The notes beneath the pieces are model-generated. The model searched no databases. It saw nothing but the letters and a program-made list of their open reading frames with translations, and was not told the origin of the DNA. A stretch of DNA of 33,158 bases from an uncultured Propionibacteriaceae bacterium (lineage in GTDB: Bacteria > Actinomycetota > Actinomycetes > Propionibacteriales > Propionibacteriaceae), in contig CADCUO010000243.1 of assembly GCA_902805915.1 (NCBI GenBank), positions 1 through 33,158 of the forward strand. The letters are read 5' to 3'. Both the position numbers and the translations under genes were made by a program. Shown one piece after another: positions 1 through 6,294 of this stretch; positions within the stretch are counted from its first letter, which is position 1; every line of letters starts with the position of its first letter.

Positions 1-156
1 CGAGCGCGCGGTGAGGTGGAGGCGCTGGCCCTGGCGACGCTGAAGGCGCGCCTCAGCGTCAACGGCGCGGGTAGCTTGGACACGTTGGCCGAGGCCGTAC
101 GTGATGGGACACTCGACCCGTACACCGCCGCCGATCGGGTGGTGGCTGACACCTGA
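1..156 (+). CDS. meaB: MeaB/ArgK-family GTPase, C-terminal fragment
   Basis: An open frame runs from the window edge to a TGA at 154-156 and gives the last 51 residues of a protein. It ends with an alanine-rich helix and the segment TLDPYTAAD, which resembles the C-terminal dimerisation region of MeaB/ArgK (LAO/AO transport) G3E-type GTPases. That family guards and reloads B12-dependent acyl-CoA mutases. The GTPase domain lies outside the window, so the call rests on the tail only. The nearby icmA gene, about 2.9 kb downstream, encodes a B12 mutase large subunit and fits this role. Family assignment is likely but not certain. Confidence 0.6.
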   Translation, partial: RARGEVEALALATLKARLSVNGAGSLDTLAEAVRDGTLDPYTAADRVVADT

Positions 157-246
157 TCGCCCCCGCCGCCCCCGGCGTGCCTTTCGACGGCGGGACGGCC
201 GGTGAGATAGAAAGGGATGGGTTCTGTTCGTCAAGGTTGTTCGAGC

Positions 247-252
247 TATAGG
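247..252 (+). promoter_or_regulatory. Possible -10 box of the small membrane protein gene
   Basis: TATAGG lies 9 nt before the ATG at 262, in the most AT-rich stretch of the upstream gap. Transcription would start only a few bases before the start codon. No convincing -35 element is visible. Confidence 0.3.
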
Positions 253-261
253 GGTCTCACC

Positions 262-426
262 ATGAAATGGGTCAAGAAGATCCTGTTGCTCATGTTCGCG
301 ATCTTCGCCATCTTCTACCTGATCACTCGGCCGGAGGATGCGGCTGCGGCCGTACGGGGAGTCGCCGAGGCGCTGGGGCGAGCCTTCTCGTCCATCATCA
401 TCTTCTTCAGCTCCCTCACGGAATAG
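262..426 (+). CDS. Small single-pass membrane protein
   Basis: This is a 54-residue protein. It starts with a short basic stretch (MKWVKK), followed by a hydrophobic segment at about residues 7-21 (ILLLMFAIFAIFYLI), an alanine-rich linker and a second hydrophobic stretch near the C-terminus (about residues 42-51). An upstream ATG at 217 is in frame, but the ATG at 262 sits directly before the basic/hydrophobic signal-anchor and is preferred. The PH-domain gene follows after only 3 nt, so the two are almost surely co-transcribed and may work together at the membrane. I do not recognise a named family; the function is unknown. Confidence 0.6.
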   Translation: MKWVKKILLLMFAIFAIFYLITRPEDAAAAVRGVAEALGRAFSSIIIFFSSLTE

Positions 427-429
427 CCG

Positions 430-975
430 GTGTTCGGCAGCCTGAGCCGCGTCATCGATCCGCATGTCGACCAGTACCTGCTCACTGACCAGGGAGAGGT
501 CATCGTGGACGAGGTTCGGCGGCATTGGATGGCCATCCTCTTCCCCATCGTGCGCCTGCTGGCTGCCGTAGTGATCTTCTTCGCCTCCTTTCTCCTGGAC
601 CCCGACGTGGCCTGGGTGACGATGGTCATCGCGTTGGGTGTGGGGCTCCAGGCGGCGTGGCGCATCCTTGATGCGCACATGGACCGGTTCGTGATCACCA
701 CCATGCGGGTCTTCCGGGTCCACGGCGTGTTGAGCCAGCAGCGGGCGACCATGCCGATGAAACGTATTCTCGACATTGCAGTGGAGAAGCCTCTGGTGGG
801 CAGGATATTCGGGTACGGCCATTTCGTGTTCGAGTCCGCCGCCCAGGACCAGGGGCTGCGCGAGATTCGGTACGTGGGTCGCCCCGATGAGCGCGATGCG
901 ACCATCCAGCGGGTGATCCAGCGCGCTGGCCTGGGCGTGAGCATGCAGAGCCCCGAGGAGGATGGTCAGTCGTGA
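430..975 (+). CDS. Bacterial PH-domain (YdbS/DUF304-like) membrane protein
   Basis: A 181-residue protein with a GTG start 3 nt after the previous stop. Residues about 1-30 are soluble, two closely spaced hydrophobic segments follow (about 37-54 and 58-75), and the rest matches the bacterial PH fold of DUF304/YdbS proteins: a strand pattern with FVITTMRVFRVHGVLSQ, MPMKRILDI and YGHFVFESAAQDQGLREIRYV. Such proteins are membrane-anchored and of poorly known role. The last bases overlap the next gene (GTGA at 972-975), which implies translational coupling with the MarR regulator. Confidence 0.75.
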   Translation: MFGSLSRVIDPHVDQYLLTDQGEVIVDEVRRHWMAILFPIVRLLAAVVIFFASFLLDPDVAWVTMVIALGVGLQAAWRILDAHMDRFVITTMRVFRVHGVLSQQRATMPMKRILDIAVEKPLVGRIFGYGHFVFESAAQDQGLREIRYVGRPDERDATIQRVIQRAGLGVSMQSPEEDGQS

Positions 976-1520
976 GCAATGCACGTCCGGCAGCCGGGGA
1001 TGCTGGCATCATCCGGAGAGCGAACGACCGCCAGCCGCTGCCGTTCGACCCCATCGAGGAGGCGGCGCGGCTGTGGTCCCAGCGCTCCGGGGAGACCCCT
1101 CGGATGCGGGCAGTGACCTCACTGATGCGGGTGCACCAGCTGGTGCTGACCGAGCTCGACGAGCTGCTCAGACCGCTGGGACTCACCTTCGCCCGGTACG
1201 AGGTGCTGGTGCTGCTGTCGTTCTCCCGGCGCGGTGCTCTGCCGCTGGGAAAGATCGGCGAGCGGCTCCAGGTCCATGCCACCTCGGTCACGCCACTGGT
1301 GCGGCGGCTGGAACGGGCCGGCCTGATCAGGCGTACGCCGCACCCGGAGGACGGCCGAGCAGTGCTGGCGTCCATCACCCCCCAGGGGCGAGCAGTGTTG
1401 GAGCAGGCCACCGATGCGATCGTCGCCGCCCAGTTCGCCCTGTCGGCACTGAGCGAGGACGACTGCGAGCAGCTGACCGCTCTGTTGACGCCGCCGCGCA
1501 AGGCCGCCGGAGACTTCTGA
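972..1520 (+). CDS. MarR-family transcriptional regulator
   Basis: A 182-residue protein starting with the GTG that overlaps the previous stop codon. Residues about 40-150 form a MarR winged helix: a helical dimerisation start (LMRVHQLVLTELDELLRPLG), the recognition helix region (LQVHATSVTPLVRRLERAGL) and the wing (RRTPHPEDGRAVLASITPQG). The DGR wing motif is typical of the family. MarR proteins usually repress nearby or distant genes and respond to small aromatic or acyl ligands; no ligand or target can be named here. The N-terminal 35 residues are an unusual polar extension. It is the last gene of a short plus-strand operon that ends in a hairpin. Confidence 0.85.
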   Translation: MSNARPAAGDAGIIRRANDRQPLPFDPIEEAARLWSQRSGETPRMRAVTSLMRVHQLVLTELDELLRPLGLTFARYEVLVLLSFSRRGALPLGKIGERLQVHATSVTPLVRRLERAGLIRRTPHPEDGRAVLASITPQGRAVLEQATDAIVAAQFALSALSEDDCEQLTALLTPPRKAAGDF

Positions 1521-1565
1521 GTTCGATCGGCCGATTCGGCAGAACCAAGGGCATAAACCGGCTGA

Positions 1566-1583
1566 GGGGCCGCCGGCGGCCCC
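1566..1583. terminator. GC-rich hairpin between convergent genes
   Basis: A perfect inverted repeat, GGGGCCGCC followed by GGCGGCCCC, lies between the MarR stop and the SIS-gene stop. In RNA it would fold as a 7-bp stem with a 4-nt loop. Only a short T run follows, as is usual in actinobacteria. It could act in both directions. Confidence 0.5.
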
Positions 1584-1588
1584 GTTGC

Positions 1589-2374
1589 TCAGGCGTCGCG
1601 CCGTATTCGTTCCTGGTACAGGTTCTCCAGCCGCCGGTTGTGCTCATCGCCGCCCGGGACGTTCGCTGACACGTACAGCGGTGGAGTGGTGCCTGTCTCG
1701 GCCAGCCACCGGGCCGTCCCGATGGTCAACAGCTGCGCGATGAATGCGGCAGTGATGGACGAGACGGCCCCAACGCCGATGCCGCCAGGGAGCTCCAGCA
1801 CGGCATCGCCGAAGGGTGCGAGGTTGTCCAGCACCACGTCTGCGACTTCGTACAGCCGCTTGCCGCTGGGATGCTTCGGTGCCACTTGTCGGGTGTGGGC
1901 CATGCTGGTCACCGCGACAACCTGGTGGCCTCTCTCCTTCGCCAACAGGGCCAGACCGACCACGGACCCGTTCACCCCTGAGTTCGAGGCGATGACGAAG
2001 ACGTCGTCGGCGCCCACCGGAGACAGCGAGAACAGCTCGTCCACCACCGAGGGGTCTCGCTCGAGTGATGACCCCGCCAGCGACTCCACGCTGCGGCGAC
2101 CGCGTACGGCAACGTCGCGCAAGGCGATCTTGTTCGTCGGGATCAGACCACCCGCACGGCCGGCGATCTCCATGGCAAAGGCCTCAGAGTGGCCGGTGCC
2201 GAACGCCTGAATTACGCCACCCTTTTCGATGGCAGACCCGAGCAGCTCAATGGCTTCGTCAAATGCACCGGCCTCAGCGTTGTCTGCAAGGCGTTGCAGC
2301 CGGGACATGACCTCGACGCTGAACATCTGGAAGAGCGCGGCCTGAGATGGCTTTAGCCCCGTGGTATCAGGCAA
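1589..2374 (-). CDS. SIS-domain putative phosphosugar isomerase/binding protein (UPF0309 type)
   Basis: A 261-residue protein with a SIS (sugar isomerase) fold over most of its length. Visible motifs are the first strand-loop GGVIQAFGTGHSEAFAMEIAGRAGG, given here as its parts FGTGHSEAF and AGRAGG; the phosphosugar loop VIASNSGVNGSVVG; and VVAVTSMAHTRQV. The overall layout matches the UPF0309 group of SIS proteins, which have no settled substrate. The start is a TTG at 2374 with an AGGAG ribosome site 4 nt before it. No lyase or kinase partner lies next to it. SIS-domain identity is firm, the biochemical role is open. Confidence 0.8.
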   Translation of the reverse strand: MPDTTGLKPSQAALFQMFSVEVMSRLQRLADNAEAGAFDEAIELLGSAIEKGGVIQAFGTGHSEAFAMEIAGRAGGLIPTNKIALRDVAVRGRRSVESLAGSSLERDPSVVDELFSLSPVGADDVFVIASNSGVNGSVVGLALLAKERGHQVVAVTSMAHTRQVAPKHPSGKRLYEVADVVLDNLAPFGDAVLELPGGIGVGAVSSITAAFIAQLLTIGTARWLAETGTTPPLYVSANVPGGDEHNRRLENLYQERIRRDA

Positions 2375-2450
2375 CGGGCTCCTAGCCTATTGGAGGGCAG
2401 AACCATAGGGGCTTTCAGCGCGACAGCTGAGCCCTCACCGGCGACACGTC

Positions 2451-2903
2451 TCAGCGTGTCGCTCGCTGACCCGCGGTGACGACGCTGACCGGGAGCTGGA
2501 ACTTGCGTTCCACCTTGTGCGGCAGATCCTGACGCAGCCATCGTGAGACGCCGCTGGGCAGCGTGGAAAGGATGATCTCGTCGAACTTATCCCGCTCGAT
2601 GGTCTCCTGAATGGCCTTCATCGGGTCCGGGTCGCCCACGGTGCCGTCGACCTCTGCGCCCAGGCGCCGCAGCACGTCGAGGCCGTGCTCGAGTCTCCTA
2701 CGCGCCTCGGCATAGTCGTCGTCCTCGCTGTCCATTGGGGCGTTCAGCCCCGGAACAAGCGCATCGGGATTGCGGTGAGCGCGGGAAGTGGCTGGGACCA
2801 ACAGCCAGAAATCACACGGGCCTTTGGCCATCCGCGCCCTGACGAACTCAAGGAGATCATCGCCACCCAGGGTTTGGTTAGCGACCACGAGTACACGAGA
2901 CAT
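2451..2903 (-). CDS. Universal stress protein-like (UspA-fold) protein
   Basis: A 150-residue protein. It begins with a beta-strand MSRVLVVANQT, has a central helix rich in charge (YAEARRRLEHGLDVLRRLGAEV), then VGDPDPMKAIQETIER, the nucleotide-fold strand FDEIILSTLP, and ends SVVTAG. This layout is that of UspA-type proteins, although the ATP-binding Gx2Gx9G(S/T) loop is replaced by LPSGVSRWLRQDLPHKV. An in-frame extension up to 3149 is rejected because a strong AGGAGGT site lies 5-6 nt before the ATG at 2903. It is divergent from icmA across a 154-bp gap that has direct repeats. Confidence 0.75.
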   Translation of the reverse strand: MSRVLVVANQTLGGDDLLEFVRARMAKGPCDFWLLVPATSRAHRNPDALVPGLNAPMDSEDDDYAEARRRLEHGLDVLRRLGAEVDGTVGDPDPMKAIQETIERDKFDEIILSTLPSGVSRWLRQDLPHKVERKFQLPVSVVTAGQRATR

Positions 2904-2955
2904 CGCACTACCTCCTGTTCTGTATCTGTCCACGATATCGGCCAATCTCAGTTGT

Positions 2956-3001
2956 GTCACTGGGCACTTTGAGTCGCTGGCGAACTGGGTTACTGGCGAA
3001 C
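2956..3001. repeat. Three short direct repeats in the usp-icmA gap
   Basis: Copies begin at 2956 (GTCACTGGGCA), 2973 (GTCGCTGGCGA) and 2989 (GTTACTGGCGA), so the spacing is 17 and 16 bp. The second and third share the exact 9-mer CTGGCGAAC at 2977-2985 and 2993-3001. The position between two divergent genes fits a regulator-binding site, but the regulator is unknown. Confidence 0.4.
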
Positions 3002-3034
3002 GTGGCTTTTCGTTTCGGGGAAGGTGATGACGCC

Positions 3035-3040
3035 TAGTAT
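3035..3040 (+). promoter_or_regulatory. Possible -10 box of icmA
   Basis: TAGTAT sits 17 nt before the ATG at 3058, just ahead of the strong ribosome site GAGGAGGT (3046-3053). The implied leader would be very short, about 12 nt. No clear -35 box is seen. Confidence 0.3.
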
Positions 3041-3057
3041 CGAGTGAGGAGGTAGCG

Positions 3058-4758
3058 ATGATGCCCACCGGTAACGGCCGCGAGCGCTGGCAGGCCGCGT
3101 TCAAGGCTGCCCGGGAGCGTGGCCAGATCAAGGAGGCCGACTTCACCACGCTGTCGGGGCTGGAGGTCGACCCGGTCTATGGGCCCGACGACGATGCCGC
3201 CGACCCGAGAATGGAACGGATCGGTTGGCCGGGGGAGTACCCGTACACCCGCGGCCTCTATCCCACCGGCTATCGCGGGCGGCCGTGGACCATTCGGCAG
3301 TTTGCCGGCTTCGGCAATGCGCAGCAGACCAACGAGCGCTACAAGATGATCTTGGCGGCTGGCGGGGGCGGCCTCAGCGTGGCCTTCGACATGCCGACCC
3401 TGATGGGCCGCGACTCCGATGACGTGGTCAGCCTGGGGGAGGTGGGGCATTGCGGGGTTGCCGTCGACTCAGCCGCCGATATGGAGCAGCTCTTCGCGGG
3501 AATCGACCTGGGAGCGGTCAGCACCTCGATGACCATCTCCGGTCCTGCGGTTCCGGTGTTCTGCATGTACGTCGTCGCGGCGGAGCGGCAAGGTGTCGAT
3601 ATCTCCACCCTCAACGGCACGCTCCAGACCGACATCTTCAAGGAGTACATCGCCCAGAAGGAGTGGTTGTTCGCCCCTGAGCCGCACCTGAGGCTGATCG
3701 GTGACCTGATGGAGTACTGCAGCGAGAAGATCAGGAACTACAAGCCGCTCAGCGTCTCGGGCTACCACATCCGTGAGGCGGGATCCACGGCGGCGCAGGA
3801 GCTCGCCTTCACCCTCGCCGACGGCTTCGGCTACGTGGAGCTGGGCTTGTCCCGTGGCCTCGACCTCGATGCCTTCGTGCCCGGTCTCAGCTTCTTCTTC
3901 GATGCGCACATCGACTTCTTCGAGGAGATCGCGAAGTTCCGGGCCGCACGTCGCATCTGGGCCCGCTGGCTGCGGGACCGGTACGGTGCCACCACTGCTC
4001 GATCGCAGTGGCTGCGCTTTCACACCCAGACGGCTGGAGTCTCACTTACTGCGCAGCAGCCGTACAACAACGTGGTTCGTACGGCGGTGGAGGCGCTCGC
4101 CGCGGTGCTCGGTGGTACCAACTCCCTGCATACCAACGCGCTGGACGAGACGCTGGCATTGCCGAGCGCGGAGTCGGCCGAGATAGCGCTACGCACCCAG
4201 CAGGTCATCGCGGAGGAGACAGGTGTGGTGAACGTCGCGGATCCGCTCGGTGGCTCCTGGTACGTCGAGGCCCTGACCGATCGGCTGGAGGCGGAAGCGG
4301 AGGCCATCTTCACCAGGATCATCGAGATGGGCGGCGGTGAGGGGGTCGAGCATCCGATCGGTCCGGTCACCTCAGGGTTGTTGCGTGGGATCGAGGAAGG
4401 CTGGTTCACCGGTGAGATCGCCGAGTCAGCCTTCCGGTACCAGACACAGCTGGAGAAGGGCGACAAACGTGTCGTCGGCGTGAACTGTCACACCGCCACC
4501 ACGACGGGCCAGCTGGAGATCCTGCGGGTAAGCCATGAGGTCGAGCTTGAACAGAGGCAGGTCCTCAGCCAGCGCAAGGCTGCCCGCGACCAGGCGGCCG
4601 TGCGGCACCGGCTGACGCAGCTGGCCCAGGCGGCACGTTCCAGCGACAACCTGGTCGAGCCGATGCTGGCGGCCGTACGGGTCGAGGCCACCCTCGGGGA
4701 GATCTGTGCCACGCTTCGGGACGTGTGGGGCGGCTACACCGAGGTGGCGCAGTTCTGA
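3058..4758 (+). CDS. icmA: Isobutyryl-CoA mutase large subunit
   Basis: A 566-residue protein, the same length as Streptomyces IcmA as I remember it. It has only the acyl-CoA-binding barrel and lacks the B12-binding domain found at the C-terminus of methylmalonyl-CoA mutase. Substrate residues separate the two enzymes: methylmalonyl-CoA mutase has Tyr89 and Arg207 (Propionibacterium numbering), while isobutyryl-CoA mutase has Phe and Gln. Here they are F82 (in RQFAGFG) and Q200 (in KEYIAQKEW). The conserved active-site histidine is H237 (SGYHIREAG). The reaction is reversible rearrangement of isobutyryl-CoA to n-butyryl-CoA with adenosylcobalamin. It must pair with a small B12-binding subunit (IcmB), which is not in this window. 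A strong GAGGAGGT site precedes the start. Confidence 0.9.
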   Translation: MMPTGNGRERWQAAFKAARERGQIKEADFTTLSGLEVDPVYGPDDDAADPRMERIGWPGEYPYTRGLYPTGYRGRPWTIRQFAGFGNAQQTNERYKMILAAGGGGLSVAFDMPTLMGRDSDDVVSLGEVGHCGVAVDSAADMEQLFAGIDLGAVSTSMTISGPAVPVFCMYVVAAERQGVDISTLNGTLQTDIFKEYIAQKEWLFAPEPHLRLIGDLMEYCSEKIRNYKPLSVSGYHIREAGSTAAQELAFTLADGFGYVELGLSRGLDLDAFVPGLSFFFDAHIDFFEEIAKFRAARRIWARWLRDRYGATTARSQWLRFHTQTAGVSLTAQQPYNNVVRTAVEALAAVLGGTNSLHTNALDETLALPSAESAEIALRTQQVIAEETGVVNVADPLGGSWYVEALTDRLEAEAEAIFTRIIEMGGGEGVEHPIGPVTSGLLRGIEEGWFTGEIAESAFRYQTQLEKGDKRVVGVNCHTATTTGQLEILRVSHEVELEQRQVLSQRKAARDQAAVRHRLTQLAQAARSSDNLVEPMLAAVRVEATLGEICATLRDVWGGYTEVAQF

Positions 4759-4780
4759 TCCGGCCCCGACGGACAAGCCA

Positions 4781-5494
4781 TTAGTGCTCCGCGACTGCCG
4801 TCAACACGGCGGCGAGGTCATCGGGCTTGCTCCACATCGGCCAGTGTCCGGTCGGTAGGTCGACGTACTCCAGGTCAGTCAGTGCTGAGACCTCGGCAAA
4901 CATGGGATGCCGGTTTGCGGCCAGCTCGGCGACCGCAGCCGAGGGCAGCGAGCAGGCGATGATGGTGGTCGGCACCTGGCGGCGCGACTCGTTGGTGAGC
5001 CGCTGCGTACCCGACGCTGCGCCAGCCGGGTGAGGCACCGCGCGGGCGGCGAACTGGGCAAGATCGCCCTCGCTCAGTCCTTCCAGGCTGGCCCCGCCGG
5101 CACTCAGCTCTGCCCAGGACGGCAGCGGCACCGCACCGGTGGACGCTGGCGCGGCGGCGCTGTGCGGGTCATCGGCGCTCGGGCCGCTGTCAACGTAGAC
5201 AACCCGGCGGACCGCCGTGGGGTCGCGGTCCAGCACCCCAGAGACGACCGCACCTGCTCCACTGTGAGCCACCAGGACCACGTCGGGCCCAGCCTGGCTG
5301 ACCAGCTGGGCCAGCGCGTCGACGTGGTCAGCCAAGGTGATGTGGTCTCGGGCTGCCCCGGATTGAGCCTCCAGCCCGGGCAGCGTAACCGGGGTGACGT
5401 GGTGGCCACGCTCACGCAGCCGGTCGGCGACGCGGTCCCAGGCCCAACCGCCCAGCCAATGGCCGGGCACGAGTACGAAATGCGTTGAGGTCAT
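4781..5494 (-). CDS. Alpha/beta hydrolase
   Basis: A 237-residue alpha/beta hydrolase. The first strand and oxyanion region read FVLVPGHWLGGWAWD (residues 6-20). The nucleophile elbow is AHSGAG with S78, a probable acid is D102 (VYVDSGP), and the catalytic histidine is H217 (PTGHWPMW) near the C-terminus. The family includes esterases, lactonases and haloalkane-type hydrolases; the substrate cannot be read from sequence. It is transcribed divergently from a WYL regulator, a common pairing in actinobacteria, so that regulator probably controls it. A TACGGT box 6 nt before the ATG suggests a leaderless mRNA. It ends 22 nt from the end of icmA. Confidence 0.85.
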   Translation of the reverse strand: MTSTHFVLVPGHWLGGWAWDRVADRLRERGHHVTPVTLPGLEAQSGAARDHITLADHVDALAQLVSQAGPDVVLVAHSGAGAVVSGVLDRDPTAVRRVVYVDSGPSADDPHSAAAPASTGAVPLPSWAELSAGGASLEGLSEGDLAQFAARAVPHPAGAASGTQRLTNESRRQVPTTIIACSLPSAAVAELAANRHPMFAEVSALTDLEYVDLPTGHWPMWSKPDDLAAVLTAVAEH

Positions 5495-5500
5495 GACATC

Positions 5501-5506
5501 ACCGTA
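5501..5506 (-). promoter_or_regulatory. -10 box of the alpha/beta hydrolase gene
   Basis: On the minus strand TACGGT is followed by 6 nt and then the ATG at 5494. This places transcription start at or very near the start codon. Confidence 0.4.
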
Positions 5507-5528
5507 GGATGCGGCGCGGACACCGGTA

Positions 5529-5547
5529 TGTCACTATTGTTGTCACT
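5529..5547. promoter_or_regulatory. TGTCACT direct repeats, possible WYL-regulator operator
   Basis: TGTCACT occurs at 5529-5535 and again at 5541-5547, a 12-bp period, in the 92-bp gap between the divergent hydrolase and WYL-regulator genes. A reversed relative, ATGACATC, lies at 5493-5500. Placement upstream of both starts fits control by the adjacent regulator. Confidence 0.4.
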
Positions 5548-5586
5548 GTTTCGCAGCCCGATCACGGGCGCCCAGCTGGGGAAGAC

Positions 5587-6273
5587 ATGAACCGTACGGA
5601 ACGACTGCATGCCATCACCGAGTCCCTGCGGCGGGCCGGACGCCGAGGTGTGACCGCCGAACGGTTGGCGCAGGAGTACGAGGTGAGCACTCGCACGATC
5701 AAGCGCGACGTCGCGGCATTGGCTCGGTCTGGCCTGCCAGTGTGGGGCCAGCCGGGGCCAACCGGTGGCTTCGGACTGGCAGAGACGTCCTCGCTGCCAC
5801 CGATCAACTTCACCGCCGCCCAGGCAGTGGGGCTGGCGGCTGCGGTCGCCGCCGCTGGCCAGGCTCCGTTTGCCGATGCCGGACGCGCGGCGGTCGCCAA
5901 GATCAAAGATGTCCTCGACCCCGCCATGCGGGCCCGCGCCGATGAGCTGGCCAGCCGGGTCTGGGTGGACCATGCGGCCGCGCCACCGCGACGGATCAGG
6001 GCAGCGGTCGAGCAGGCGCTGGCCGACCGGGTGACGGTCAACCTGGCGTACCACAACGCAGCCGGGGTGGTCTCGAGGCGGGAGGTGGAGCCGCAGATCC
6101 TTGCCCTAGCCCGCGGTGAGTGGTATCTGGTCGGGTGGTGCCGGCTACGGCAGGGCATCCGGTGGTTCCGGCTGACCCGGATCGCGGCCGCCACCGTGAC
6201 CACGCACTCCTGCCCGGAGCGGCCGCTCAGCGAGATCGGCCCCCCGCCGGAGTCGGCGCGGCCCGTAGGCTGA
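5587..6273 (+). CDS. HTH and WYL-domain transcriptional regulator (YafY/YobV type)
   Basis: A 228-residue protein when started at the ATG at 5587, which directly begins the DNA-binding domain; the in-frame ATG at 5509 adds 26 unrelated residues and is disfavoured. Residues about 1-55 form a DeoR-like winged helix (RTERLHAITESLRRAG, then YEVSTRTIKRDVAAL). Residues about 145-205 carry a WYL domain, seen in LALARGEWYLVGWCRLR and IRWFRLTRI. The protein is short and ends soon after the WYL domain, so the WCX C-terminal extension of longer relatives is missing. WYL domains bind ligands or nucleic acid. The divergent hydrolase gene is its most likely target. Confidence 0.85.
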   Translation: MNRTERLHAITESLRRAGRRGVTAERLAQEYEVSTRTIKRDVAALARSGLPVWGQPGPTGGFGLAETSSLPPINFTAAQAVGLAAAVAAAGQAPFADAGRAAVAKIKDVLDPAMRARADELASRVWVDHAAAPPRRIRAAVEQALADRVTVNLAYHNAAGVVSRREVEPQILALARGEWYLVGWCRLRQGIRWFRLTRIAAATVTTHSCPERPLSEIGPPPESARPVG

Positions 6274-6294
6274 CGGACCGCTAGCTTCGTCAGC
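6269..6294. terminator. Bidirectional hairpin spanning both stop codons
   Basis: GCTGACG (6269-6275) and CGTCAGC (6288-6294) form a perfect 7-bp stem with a 12-nt loop. The TGA of the WYL gene and the TGA of the minus-strand sigma-like gene both lie inside the stem arms. No T-run is present, so termination strength is uncertain. Confidence 0.4.
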
